Positions 46,768 to 58,441 of a stretch of 64,000 bases of DNA are shown piece by piece. The translations under genes and the position numbers were made by a program. Positions within the stretch are counted from its first letter, which is position 1, and each line of letters begins with the position of its first letter. The DNA is from Isoetes taiwanensis (lineage: Eukaryota; Streptophyta; Lycopodiopsida; Isoetales; Isoetaceae). The stretch is taken from NCBI GenBank assembly GCA_021234155.1, contig JAJEKV010000155.1, positions 1,170,995 to 1,234,994 of the forward strand. Direction: 5' to 3'. Under the pieces are notes generated by a model. The model was not told where the DNA came from, did not search any database, and saw nothing but the letters and a program-made list of their open reading frames with translations.

Positions 46768-47947
46768 ATGGCCACTTCTGACAGCATGCATGCGTTGAAG
46801 AAAAGAGCCCGCAATTTGGACACCTCGTCCCCATCAGAGCATGTATCTCAGGCTGAGGCAATCAGGGTTGTACAGGAACAGGCCGATTCCCTCCAGGCTA
46901 AGCTGGCAAGCTTGGAGGCATCACGGGACCATCTGCCAGGGGCTGCGCTCAAGAAGCAGCTTCTCCAACAGAAGGAGCGAATTTCCCTTGTGGAAGTTCG
47001 GCTTGGGGATTATGATTGCAGGGGAGCCCAAAAGGCTGATGACCAGATAAGAGGGGAGATACAAGCAACAACGCAGCTAGTCCGCGAGGAGATGGGGCAC
47101 CGCTTGGATAAGGTCCACGGCCGGTGGATGGAAGACATGGCGCAAGCACCGGGCCGACATGAAGGGGTTGCTCCAGCAGATTGTACAAGTCACAAGCATG
47201 GCTGGTCGGATAGATGCTAAGGAAAAGGATGTGGAAGCGGTGCGGGGCAGGCTCCAATTCCTTGATGAAGCAAAGGCAGAGGGGGAGATGTGGGAAGATG
47301 CTCACATATAGAGAACCATATGGCCCACTTACAGCAAGAGGGACCTCCGAATGGAGGTGCAACGAGTCCGGAGTGCACCACAGTCGTCTGCACCAGCACC
47401 CCCCATACCAGAGGCCGAGGTGGCTCAGGGAATCAGGCGGGTACTTCGTGAGGAGCAAGACATCCAGGCACGCCGCCTCAACCTTATTGTGCGGGGATTG
47501 CCGGAGGAGCAAGGCGAGGATTTGCCAGGTAAGCTTACCACCCTGGTACTTGCAAAGCTCCAATTACAGTATTTGGTTATCAAGAGTCCAATCAGGATCG
47601 GAGGACCGAGCATGAGACCTCGGCTAGTTAAGTTTGCAGTCTTGGATTGGGAGGCAAAATCTTTGTTGTTGCAACGCACCAGTCGCTTGAAAGGTACGTC
47701 CATATACCTGGATGTGGATCTCACGCCACTGCAACAACGGGAAAGAAGCCAAGAGTTGGTCAAGATAAGAGAGATTCGACAAGCTGGAGGGGCTGCTGGT
47801 TTGGTTAATGGCAAGATGAAGGTATATGTGCCTCCTCGTCAGACAAGATTACGGGAGGCGGCCACTCCCACGAACAACAGCTGCGTCCGGGGGGCGAGCG
47901 GTCCGGGGAGGGCATCAGGCCAGGCAGGCCAGGGAGAGGGCGGTTGA
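46768..47947 (+). pseudogene. LINE ORF1 protein (coiled coil + RRM-like)
   Basis: 46768-47220 encodes a heptad-like, Gln/Leu/Glu-rich coiled coil (VVQEQADSLQAKLASLEASR). After frame changes, 47351-47947 encodes ARRLNLIVRGLPEEQGED, RPRLVKFAVLDWEAKSLLLQ and LKGTSIYLDVDLTPLQQRER. This is the pattern of the L1-type ORF1 RRM and C-terminal domain, followed by a Gly/Arg/Pro-rich tail. ORF1 binds element RNA. At least two frame shifts separate the halves. Confidence 0.75.
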
Positions 47948-48059
47948 GGCCTTCCACAACGACACATCCATCGTGGTCCCGTGGAGCAGGCTGCCCGAAG
48001 TTATTCCAACCACTGGCCAGCGTCCGCGGGCACTCGGATGGATCCACGGCCCTTGATCG

Positions 48060-48920
48060 GCATAGGGAAAGTGTCTTCGTATTGTTTCATGGAATTGTGG
48101 AAGCTTCTCGTGGCGGCGAAGGGCGATGGGCTTGAATGGGATCGCGGAGACATGGACATCGTCTTCTGCGGGGAGACATGAGAGTATGAAGGGCATCGAT
48201 TGCCGGACATTCGAGGATATCGGCATTTTTCACTTGCTAATGGCGCCATGGCGAGCGCGGGTGCGGTGGAGTGGCTTGCTACTTTAGGGATGCCTTAGCA
48301 TGCAAGATCACACGGGAAGTCGATGTGTTTAACCGCTACATGTGGGTAATGGTATTAGAGCCCGGTCATGTCCAATTGTTTCTTGCTAGCTGCTACATTC
48401 CCCATGCGGGCTCTAAGTTCTACCGGTACATGATGCAGTCTACGGATGTCCGATGATGTCGTATAGGGAAGCGTATGATGACATAGACCGCTATAATCAG
48501 CGAGGGGCAGGTGTTTTGCTTGGAGATTTCAATGCTCGAATGCGGTAGCGATTGCGGTCGGTGACCTTCAAGGTGACGATAATGCTGATCCGCTTTGGCT
48601 TGAGACAGCCGCTATTCAGAATACACGGCACTCCCAGGATATGGTGGCTAGACCATTTGGCGTGGTAGCTGGTCCAGCTCGCCGGTTTTTGACATGGTAA
48701 TTTGTAATGGTACGCAATGATGGCCACACCTCGGGGGTGTTACTTGCAGGAGTGATAGGCGGGGATGGGGAGCTAGTGTGTTGGATTACCTTGGCCCGGT
48801 AGCAAAGACTTGACATGGTTACACACTTCTCCATTGGCACAAGCCACAGGGGGATGAGGAGGCTTTGTCGGATCACTACCGGCTTTATGTCACTGCCAAT
48901 TGGGAGCACTCAATAGTGGA
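48060..48920 (+). pseudogene. LINE apurinic endonuclease (multiply frameshifted)
   Basis: It opens with RIVSWNCGS near 48083 (the SWNxxG start of AP endonucleases) and contains ETWTSSSAG. GVLLGDFNARM lies at about 48512-48543 (GDFN motif) and SDHYRLYVTANW near 48870 (SDHxx). It is broken into at least five frames. Confidence 0.7.
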
Positions 48921-49424
48921 GACACGCAAAGGGGCGTGGAGGGTTACCATACATCCCACGCCATCGAAGCGGGGACATTATGAATCTGTGTTGGTCTGCG
49001 GGGAATTACGTGGGTTTGATAGCTTCTACATAATTGCAAGGCAGGTGTGCATGGCTGGTGAGGGCGCCGCTTGCAGCTGCTAAGGCTTCCTTTGCGGTGA
49101 AGGGCCCTCAAGGAGGGACACCGCATTTTCCGAGAACCCGTGGTTTGATGCTAATTGCAAGGCTCTAAAGAGCCGGTGGCGCTTGGTCATAGATCCACAG
49201 TTTTTGACCCACAGGCCCCGCAAGACTATAAGCTCTTCCTAAAGCCAAGAGGGGAGATACATGGCGAGAAACCCGTGGGCTTTGTTTGACATGCTCATGG
49301 CGAGCCAAAAGCTTTTGGCGTAAGGTGTTATATAAGAAGCGCCGGGTGGTCTGGTAATGTAAGTGTGGAGCAATGGATGCCTTTGCTGCGGGGAGTTATA
49401 TGACCCGCCAGAGCTAATGCCGAA

Positions 49425-50724
49425 GTGGTCCCAGATCGGTGGGAGAGGTTTGCAGCTCACGCGGGAGGATGTTCACCGTGGTCTCGTGCATCCGGCGAAT
49501 GGCAAGGCAAAGGATTTACGGGCCGCAGGCCGAAATTTGTTGAAATGGGGTGGCCCATCGTGGTAGGGCCCACAGCGGTGATCATTAACCAGGCTCGGCG
49601 AGGGCTCCCCGTGAGTGGATGGTTAGTAAGGTTGTTCCTGTTCATAAAGTCGGTAATCTGGGATGAGCCGGCTAAATACAGGATGATTATGGTAAGCTCG
49701 CCGCTTGCAAAGCTCCTGGGGGTGGTGGAGAAGAAACTTACTAAGTGGGCCGAGGAGGCGAGGGTGCGGCAATTGGCCGGGCAGGCTTTCGCCCACTCAC
49801 TCCCAACCGACCATATCTTCACTTTGAGAGTGTTGATGGAGGCAAGCCCGATTCTTTGCTTTGTAGATTTTAAGACGCATATGATACCGGCCCCCGAGAG
49901 ACATACCGTGGCAAAGGTTGCAAGAATTGCGAGTTCCACAGGAGAGTTGCATCGTGGTGCACCAGCTTTATGATGGGATTTATGCCAATCGCCTTATGAA
50001 GATCGGCGGTAGCTAGCACTATGGGAGTTGCTTGGGGCTGCCCGTTGTCTCCAACGCTTTTGGATTGTACATTGATAGCTTGGAGGCGTGGATGCGACAC
50101 CATGGGGGCCCGGGGTGCAATTATAAATCGACCTACGTGAGCCGGTTACTATATGCGGATGATGTAGCTTTGCTAGCTCACACGGCCGCCCCATATATGC
50201 GGCAGCATTTGGATGCCCTCGGTGGGTTACGTGGGGCAACGGGAATGACGGTGAACTTGCACAAAACTAAGCTTCTTGCGATCCTCGTCCTCGCAACACC
50301 CTATCCGGGAGTTCTATTACGGGGGCGGGAAGTGGAGATGGTGCGGAGCTTCAAGTATCTGGGAATTGATTTCACTACTAACATCTTCGTGGGATGAGTG
50401 TGTGGAGAGGAGAGCCGGTCAGTGGGGAAGGCTTTATATGCGATTGCAAAGCAGCGTGTTGCTTGGGATAGATCTCTGTATTTGGGCAGGAGAGCACACC
50501 TGTTTAGGGCTTTGGTTGAGCCGGTGCTGCTATATGGGGTGGAGGTTTGGGGCCCAGCAGTTAGCAAAAATACGTGGGATAGGTTGGAAAGGGTGCAGAA
50601 AGCTTTCTTGACATATAGCTTGGGAGTGAAGGACACCGTACCGTATCAAATTTTGTTGTATGAAACAAAGTTTAAATTGAAACGCACTTATTTACTCCAA
50701 ATGCACTTTAAAAGGAATCTTTAA
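49425..50724 (+). pseudogene. LINE reverse transcriptase (broken)
   Basis: PAKYRMIMVSSPLAKLLGVV and QAFAHSLPTDHIFTLRVLME followed by CFVDFKT (49425-49973) match RT blocks 2-3, including the catalytic DFK. SRLLYADDVALLAH (50032-50397) is the block 5 YADD active site. RALVEPVLLYGVEVWGP and LGVKDTVPYQILLYET (50398-50665) are the thumb region. Frame shifts near 49.95-50.03 kb and 50.40 kb disrupt it. Confidence 0.8.
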
Positions 50725-51420
50725 AAGATTCCCTAAAATTCCCCCAAAAAGATCAAATTTCGTGGTCTATTTGTGACAAGTGTGACAATTTCAACATTTT
50801 AGACACCATTTTTGAGCTTCTAATTGAGCTTAGCATACATGTAAAATTGTTTGAAACCCTATTTTGGCCCCCTAGTTTGATACAAGAAATACTAACAAAT
50901 TTAAGGACCCTAGAAAATTTGACATTCAAACAAACAGCAATTGCACTAGAGCAACAAAAAGGTATGGTATTCAGAGTTTTCAAAATCACTACAAATTTAT
51001 GAACAAAATCGTAAAAAATATAGTACATTTAACATTCTTAACAAAGTTACGTTTTGTGGCTAAATCAGGATGCATGTCTTCGTCTGATTCGTTGAGACCA
51101 TGATCACCAAAGTTATTCATGTCCTCTGCCTCACTATCAAAAGTGGATCTTCCTCGTCGCTATCTACTAATAAAACTTCATCACATCTCTAATAACCTTT
51201 TTGGGTGGTTAACCCAATTCGAGTTCTGACCTTAGTAACATTTGAGTTACAACATGCAACTTGTAAGCTCCGCCTTATATAGTTGCCCCAAAATGTGTTG
51301 ACGACTTGCTATATAATTTTCTACGCGGACATGGCCAGGTAACCATACAACCTGACCCTTTCATAAAATGATGTGTTTTTAGTATCAGTTCGTAGGCTTT
51401 AATTTTTCCCACGTCATCGG
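50725..51420. other. Non-coding stretch
   Basis: No feature recognised. Confidence 0.5.
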
Positions 51421-51795
51421 ACGGTATAAATTTATACCGTCCGGGAGCACTAAACGGTATAAATTTATACCGCGTGATCTCAAGTGGTAAAAATGTATAC
51501 AGGAAGAAAACTCGAGCGGTATAAATTTATACCGCATGTGAGCTCAAGCGGTATAAATTTATACCACGCCACGGTATAAAATTATACCATGCCATGGTAT
51601 AAATTTATACCACGAGCTCCCTTTCGAACGTTTTCGTAATATAAAGCTTTATTTACGCATAGAAATTTCATCAAATGAAACTTTATTTATGGTTATAACA
51701 TGACACTGCATGGATGAAACATGGCATTGCTTGGCTATAACGAGGCAAAATCTAATCTACATCCCGAATGGATCTGGATGGTATAAATCTATACC
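51421..51795. repeat. Cluster of eight GGTATAAATTTATACC palindromes
   Basis: Perfect or near-perfect 16-20 bp palindromes occur at 51421-51440 (ACGGTATAAATTTATACCGT), 51455-51472, 51517-51534, 51550-51565, 51573-51588, 51596-51611 and 51780-51795, plus a degenerate copy near 51486-51500. Spacing is irregular and the flanking sequence differs between copies, so the palindrome rather than a larger unit is what repeats. Confidence 0.9.
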
Positions 51796-53316
51796 GTGGC
51801 TAGGAAATTTTGGTGCAAGAAAATTTTTAGGGTTTTGTCAATCTCTCGATCCAGGGGGTTCTTGGTGCGGCCAGGGTTTGTCTGATTCTTTTGAAGAAGG
51901 TTTGATGCTTTTCAAGGAGGAAGAAAATTTCTTAGGGTAAATAGACTTCCATGGACATAAAAAGATCGTGGTTGCAATAGATATCGGCATTAGTTATTCT
52001 CGATTCGCCTATGCATAGAGCCTCGGTCCTGATCAAATTCATGCCTTCATATTTTGGCCACTGCAGAAGAGGACTAGAGACATATCTTTTGCGAAAACAC
52101 TCACGTGCATCTCTAAATCTGTGATTTCTGAAGGTTTTTCTTTTGGCCAATTCATTCCAGGACAAAGCAGATAATAACAAGTCCAAAGGCAGATCTTTAG
52201 CAGCATGACAACAATTTCGAACCTCAAATCCTCTGCTTTTGTCTCAGTTTTTATTAGAAGCCAAGGATTGGAAAAGAAAAAGGTGTAACAAATTTGGATC
52301 GGCATGATGTCAAAAGCAATATCTCAGATCTAGAAAAGCTGCGGTTTTCTCAGATTTCATGCCATAAGCATGTGAAAGATGGTTAAAAGCGTCACAAATG
52401 ATCTGCCTATGCTCTGTTTGTACAGTAACATCGAAAATGGTTTGTATGGCTCAGAGCTCATGGATGCAATATGTGGATGCAGTCAGCGAGTCATTCTATT
52501 TCCAGCTTTTGGCCTCAGCTTGAGTTTATATGCAGTTCGCAAGGGATACTACGGGCATCATTAATTTCAGCTGCTCAAACCTTATGTGATTAGCTCTTAT
52601 TCAAGTAAGTTGGTGATCAACTCTTATTCAAGTAACTATGCAACTGTGCTAATTTGTGCAACTGTACATACAATGTATTCATAGCACGATGGCTGGCTGG
52701 GGATGGCCTACTTTAACAGATTATACTAAAGATAAGGTCCAACTCATGCACAAAATGGTAGCGGCCTTTGATTCATGCATTCTTTGGCTGTTTTGGATGT
52801 AGAAACAAGAGAATACGTGCAACAAAGGTACGCCAGATGCTCAACCTGCAAATTTTGTGACCAAGTTTAAATTGCTTCTGGAGAAGGATAAGCTTTTAGC
52901 GATGCAGTAGTTCAAGATTTTCCCTAGATGTCAGCCTTGAATGGGCTATAGTTCATTATTAGACAAGGATGTCAGCCTCGAAAGGGCTAGTAGAAGCACA
53001 ATTTCATTAAAATGAGAAATTTCGTGATTCCAATTAGGAACGGAAATCCTTTTTAGTCAAATTTATGCCAATTTTTTGAGCAATTATGGCGCCATTTAAA
53101 AAAAATATGCATCTAAAGTGCCATTTATTGGCGCCATTAAAAATTCTAGCATTGCATAAAATGAAGCTGGAGAAACATAACATCACAAAAATAGTTAAAA
53201 ATTTCGAATTCATAGATTTGCATATTAAAAAATTTGCCAAAACAGGCAAGGACTCGGAAGAGGTAGCCTGTATACAAGAGTATTAGTGTACAATTTACAT
53301 TATTTTCATACAAAAT
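51796..53316. other. Mostly non-coding; possible F-box-like scrap
   Basis: A minus-strand frame (52186-51932) reads LLLSALSWNELAKRKTFRNH, and in the adjacent frame KICLWTCYYLLCPGMNWPKE. This faintly recalls an F-box start, but is too short to support. GGCGCCATTTA and TTGGCGCCATT words near 53088-53140 belong to the dispersed motif described in the 53-59 kb region. Confidence 0.3.
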
Positions 53317-56300
53317 TCAGGGTTCCTCATCGAGAACAGGCTCCACAATAGGATCGGGTTCCAGGTATGGCGGGGCCATGGCTAGAAGAAGCAACCATAG
53401 GATCTTAAAGCTCTCAACTATTTGTGGCGTGAAATTGGGATCATCAAGAATGTCCATATTGAATTGTGTATTCTTGATCACATCATAGTCCACATCGGGT
53501 GGAGCTTCAGGGCATCTCTGGATTTGGTGGATCTCTGCTTCTTCAACTACAGCAGGGTGGTTCTCTACATCACAGAACAGCTGCGATGGTAGGACCGAGG
53601 GCGGTCAAGCCTATCAAGAATCCCCTTTAGGCACTCATGCTTAAGCGGGTCACTTTCGAATACAATGCAAAATCTCTTATTCAAAGAATGAAGCCCGCCA
53701 AAAGAACCACGTGAGAAGTAATCAAAACCCCCGCTTCTCGGCGGTACCATTTTTCACCGCGAAGTACGAGCATGTGAGGACCCCAGCTAGTTTCTCATAA
53801 TTATGTCCCCCGGCAAGCCTTGCCACCGCACTGAATCTGGCATTTGCCGAGCTTCCGACCATAGCCTCGGTCTCCCGTCTTCGTCTTCTTCGTTAGGCAA
53901 CAGAAGGCGGTGGCGTTCTTGAGGATGATCGTTGAAGGGGAACTTGAGGTCAATAACTTCAGAGGAGGACCTTGATTGGCCTGAATCTTTGTGGCATACA
54001 CTAGTGAATGGGCCTCCACGAACTCCTGGGGGAGGCGGATTCTTGTATTCGGCCCTCATACATGCCAATATAAACTACGGATCTGGAATCGGATCATCCA
54101 ATCTGAGATGAAATCAAAAGTTATGCTCCGGCCTTGCAAAGACCACTATCCAAAAGAATCACCTGTGGTGTTCTTTCTGGTTGTATTAAAGAAATTTGTT
54201 AGTGTGGTTTTGTCCCACATTGGAAATATGCCTCTAGTGTCGGGGCAATCAAGGATACCGGGTACGGGAGTGCAAACAACTTGTCCCTTGTCATGCGGTA
54301 GTTCAACTTCACAACGGAAGTCTTCAAGTATCCTCTCTCTTCAAGACGGCATTGCGTATGAATCTTGCCAAAGGTGGGTGGCGTTACCGAAAAATGCCTT
54401 CCTTGCCCACTCCGGTTTCAACCCACTTACTATGCAAGGTGGCCATGGAAATCGGTCGGTATCCTCAAGCCCCGACCCCTGCTGATCTCCGAGATCGGTG
54501 AAGGACTTGAACTTCCTCGGAAAATTATCCTTCACGTATGCAAAAATCTCCTTCTTCTTCAAGAAAGATATGGATCTTAGTGTCTTTGCCCTTGCCTTGA
54601 AGAATTGCTTACCAGATAATCACTAGTGACCTTGACGAAGGTCTTCCCATCCAAAGCACTTCACGGAACAGAAGCACAGCCGATCTTAAGTAGTCCATAC
54701 CCCTCATGCACCTCGGGTGGGTCGACTGGAAGTAGTCGATTCTTTTGCCGATTCTGTGTAATAGTTTGTCCCTTGTTGTCTTTTTAGCTTGCAAGATTTC
54801 CACAAGTTCCATAGGGACACGAATAACTGAAAAAATATCCTCCGGCATGAAGACCCCATTGGTTGAAATCTTTAGGATGCTTACCACGCATGGTAACTTC
54901 AGCCAAAAGCCGATAACGCTGGAAACAACAAGAAGTTAGACTTGAACATTTAATGAGCAAATGGCGCCGTGGCTTCATTTGAGTGAGGAAATGGCGTGGC
55001 GCCCGTTTAGTGAACAAACAAATGCCACGGGCGCCATTTCATAATCTTTGCGAAAAATTAAAACATGTACCTTGTATGGTTCTAAGCGAGATTGCCCGCG
55101 TCCGATGGATCAGGCTTCCCGCGATAGAGCATATTGCTGCCGTGGTGGGTTATGTTATCAATGAATGGCTCTTTGAAAATAGTCTTAGCGGTGATATCAT
55201 TGACTTCACAACCGAAGCTGCGGGCATTCTGTTCGATTGGTATGTGCGGACAACACTCGGCAATTCCGTTGAAGATAAATCTTTGACATTTGCTCTTGGG
55301 ACTTTGGTGTGCCGAAGTCTTCTACATACAAGTTGAGCAGCCATAAGCGAATGATTACCATTCACTATATAATAGTGCATCCCCATGAGGTCATCCTCGG
55401 TTTTCCAAGGGACCGGTTTGTTTGTGAGGGGATTGAATGGAATCACATCAGCGGGAGTGAAGACTGGATGTGGATCTCTACGAAAAGGACTCCACCAAAG
55501 TTTTGGCGTGCTCCATATTCCTTGGTCTAGATGTCAGATTTGCTGGTCCTTGATATAATTTGAACACATCTATTTTTTAATGAATGTGACACAGGAAAGC
55601 AGATGCCGGTGATCGTAAAATTTTTTGCCGGTGTATTCTCTCCCGTCTTTTCCTCTTCGACCTTTCCACCGAAGATTTGCGGGGGCACCTCTAGCAAGTC
55701 TTTGAGCTATTCTTAATGTGAGCTTCTTTGGCTCTAGCTTCTTAATGGGGACCCTTTTGGCGGTGTGTCCGCTTGGGATCCTCGCTATGCCTTGGGCTCG
55801 GAGGTTCACCACCACTTCTAGGACTTCAGGCGGGACTTGGGTCCGAGCTCTCCTTTGTTTTTTGGTGTCCTCTCCTTCTCAAGGGTCTCCGGCCTGTGCT
55901 TCTTCTTTTTCCCATCCGTTTCCTCTGTCTCCACTTCCTTTCCCTCGTTTTTCTGTGTCAGCCTTTCCTTCCTTACGCCCCTTGCCTTCCCTATCCTTTT
56001 CTTTCCTTGCCCTTTTCTTTTCCTTCTTTTCCCTCTTTTCTTTATCTTCCTTCTCTTTCTTTTCCTTCTCTTCCTTTTCCTTCTCTTCCTTTTCTTTAGA
56101 TTGTTTCTTTTCCTTCTTTTCCATATACGGATCTTTGTGATCCTTTCTCTTAACTTTCCTCTTGCCCGCCTTTCCTTCCTCAGGTTCTGGACATCCTCGG
56201 TGAAGATGAGGAGTCTTTGTCGGCTTGGTGTATCCCTAGGTTGTCTTGTCTTCTTCTTGCTCCTTTGTTTTTAGCGGCCGTGTCCACAATGGCGGGTAGT

Positions 56301-56768
56301 TTTATTTGGGCTATTGCCTTGACAGCGAATGAAGGCGAGTTTTTCGATTTCGTTCATCCGATTGCGAAGAATCATAAAGCCCCTCAAGATTTCTTGTGGA
56401 CCTTTGATGTCGGTTTCTTCAAAAGCTGTTGTCACATTGGCGGCCTTCGACCTTGCTTCTTAGCCGAACCGGCTACATTTGCAATGCTAGCGAGACATTC
56501 TGATGGGATCATAAAACTTCCAGTCCACATAGTACACAATTATTCTATGCTTCAAAGTATCTTCACAGACCAACGGATCCAATCCTCGCGGACAGCTCTT
56601 GGCAACCAACTTCATTTGGACCAAGATATTGGCCGGTAAATGCCGTTTTGTTTGGTGTCTGTCTCCTTTATAAGGCAGAGCTCTCTTCCTGATCTCCTTT
56701 AGAGCACTAGCGGTAGAGGGGCTCACCCGCATTACTTCCATGCACCAGTACCTGTCTATCAGCATCAT
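53317..56768 (-). pseudogene. ParB/Srx-like plus beta-class DNA methyltransferase-like gene relic
   Basis: A decayed minus-strand gene of about 3.4 kb. The N-terminal part (56768-56487) reads MLIDRYWCMEVMRVSP... with VYYVDWKFYDPIRMSR. A Lys/Glu-rich segment follows (56124-55879), then a basic region (55815-55570, IARIPSGHTAKRVPIKKLEP) ending GREYTGKKFYDHRHLL. Next comes HPVFTPADVIPFNPLTNKPV and MHYYIVNGNHSLMAAQ (55333-55362 for the motif), comparable to the ParB GxHRxxAA box. Further down, ILDCPDTRGIFPMWDK (about 54255-54209) occupies the place of the DPPY...WD catalytic motif IV of N6-adenine/N4-cytosine methyltransferases. ANARFSAVARLAGGHNYEKL leads to FDYFSRGSFGGLHSLNKR with FCIVFESDPLKHE (53.75-53.65 kb), resembling SAM-binding motif I. 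Motif IV before motif I is the beta-class order. The last segment ends in an acidic tail at 53317. At least six frame changes and the CPDT in place of DPPY imply a non-functional copy. Confidence 0.45.
55716..56130 (-). repeat. Purine-rich low-complexity Lys/Glu coding segment
   Basis: On the minus strand GAAAAGGAAG-type words encode alternating Lys/Glu runs within the ParB-like relic. The plus strand is C/T-rich, and its Phe/Ser/Leu frames are shadows. Confidence 0.7.
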
Positions 56769-57152
56769 AGTCTGGTCGGATTGAAATTGTGTTTCCGCAC
56801 GTAAGATAGCTGCAACAAAGAGGCATCAGCAACAAAGAGGCATCAGTAAATGGTTTGAACAAGCAGGCATACAATAGGTTGTGGTTGGCAAATGGCGTCG
56901 TGGCGCCATTTGTATCAGTCCAGTGCATAAGCACGGAGGCTGATCGTATGCCTATCCCTGCGTTTGGTCGAAGAGGCCTCCACCCAGTCCAAACCACTCC
57001 CCTTCGCAATATTCGAGGGAAGATGGTTGAAGGAGAGTGGATCGGATCGGGTGGAGGCACCTCGCGACCGTGTAGGAGATACCACAACAGAACAAGCAGA
57101 CAGACCAGATGACTAGGCAAACAACAAGTTCCCAATGTATGCTAATAGACAT
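56769..57152. other. Probable 5' part of the ParB-like relic, too broken to assign
   Basis: A 142-codon minus frame (57135-56707) has no motif. A TGGCAAATGGCG...GGCGCCATTTGTA palindrome relative lies at 56887-56914. Confidence 0.3.
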
Positions 57153-57511
57153 CAAATGGCGCCATGGCGCCATTTGCCAACAACAAGGCCCTATGGTAAG
57201 CTAATAGACATCAAATGGCGCCATGGCGCCATTTGCCAACAACAAGGCCCTATGGTAAGCTAATACACATCAAATGGCGCCATGGCGCCATTTGCCAACA
57301 ACAAGTCCCAAATGTATGCTAATACACATCAAATGGCACCATGGCGCCATTTGCCAACAACAAGACCCTATGGTAAGCTAAAAGACATCAAATGGCGCCA
57401 TGGCGCCATTTGGTAGCAACAAGACTGTAGAGTAAGCTACCAGGCATCTTAAAGTAAGCTAAGACTCCTAAAGTGCACTCAATCATCCAAATGGCGCCAT
57501 GGCGCCATTTG
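57153..57511. repeat. 59-bp tandem array built on a 24-bp perfect palindrome
   Basis: A 24-bp palindrome with half-site CAAATGGCGCCA starts at 57153, 57212, 57271, 57330 (one mismatch), 57389 and 57488. The first five are spaced exactly 59 bp apart. The spacer is CCAACAACAAGGCCCTATGG and TAAGCTAATAGACAT. The sixth lies 99 bp further on after a diverged unit. The array sits immediately 5' of the minus-strand ParB/methyltransferase-like relic. Confidence 0.97.
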
Positions 57512-58441
57512 TCAACTATAAGACCCTAAAGTGGTTACCAGGCATCTAAATAGCGGTGGTGGCCATTTAGCCCAAACAAACAATGCAAGTAGGCGACATA
57601 CTGTCCCTTGAGGTAAGCTAGCTTCGTCTCCACATTTTGTTGAGCTCTCGAAATTGTCCATTTCCATTTCAATGGCCTTGAATTTGGTCAGAAAACCCGG
57701 TGTGTATCTAGATGTGTTGAGGCGCCTATCGGGGAAATGGCGCTTTAAATCATTGAAAAAAAGGATGAAAAAGGGTTGCTGAAGCGCATGGTATTTGTGA
57801 CTCGTGGGCCATTGTGACTAAGGTCGTTTGAAGCGCTTCGGCGGGCTAAGGTCGTATTTGGAGCTGGAATCGAAAGCGAATAAAGCGAATGAAGCTTGAG
57901 GAAAACGGTGACCAACTAGGGCCCATCGCTGTCAGTAGCCCATGCCGCGGGCGGTCCAGCGCCCATGCCGCCCGGCCGCCACGCCCGCGCCCGTAAGCCC
58001 GGCCCCCTCCGCCCATGCGGGTGGTCCCAGCGCGCCATGCCACGCCACAATTGGTGAATTTTGAAATTGAATATTTACCCCTTCGCCCGCCCGCTTAAAT
58101 TTGAACATAAAATTCAAAATTCCGCCCGCCTTAATTAACATAAAAGTCAAAATTCCGCCCGTATATTGAAATTTGGTGCCACACATCAAATTTGAATCGT
58201 CCGTTTTGAAAATTGTACTTTGCCTTTAAAGCTCCCTCTTTGCCGCCCGTGCTCCCCACTTAATGCGACCATACCCGCAGCCTTGAGCGGGCGTTTTCGT
58301 GTGCGGTTCGGGGGCTTCGAATCCTTTGTTTCGTCTCATTTTGCCGCTCGCGCTTCGCTTCTTTTCTCGAGCGCCTAGGCGAAACTTTGCAAAGGCGCAT
58401 GCGTCTTTGTCGGCGCTTTCTTCTTCGCGCTCCGAAATCGG
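57512..58441. other. GC- and CpG-rich island-like stretch
   Basis: 57930-58060 is dense in GCCCATGCCGCCCGGCCGCC-type sequence, strongly unlike the AT-rich window. 58080-58170 has a short tandem repeat around AAAATTCAAAATTCCGCCCG. It could be a promoter-like CpG island or simply a GC-rich repeat. No gene is assigned. Confidence 0.5.

Larger units (their letters stand above)
46736..50665 (+). mobile_element. Nearly full-length L1-like LINE, 3'-truncated, decayed
   Basis: Plus-strand order: coiled-coil plus RRM-type ORF1 (46768-47947), endonuclease (about 48.06-48.92 kb), reverse transcriptase with a YADD box (about 49.5-50.66 kb). Similarity ends after VPYQILLYET, before the zinc knuckle. Many frameshifts and stops lie in ORF2. 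It has notably higher GC than its surroundings. Confidence 0.85.

Noticed and set aside
51932-52305. F-box/kelch protein gene on the minus strand
   Set aside because: Only a faint F-box-like start split between frames; no kelch motifs.
55716-56274. Plus-strand Phe/Ser-rich ORFs of ~140 codons
   Set aside because: Shadow of the purine-rich Lys/Glu coding segment on the other strand.
57153-57511. CRISPR-like array (24-bp repeats, ~35-bp spacers)
   Set aside because: The spacers are near-identical to each other, the genome is eukaryotic and there are no cas genes. It is a tandem repeat of palindromes.
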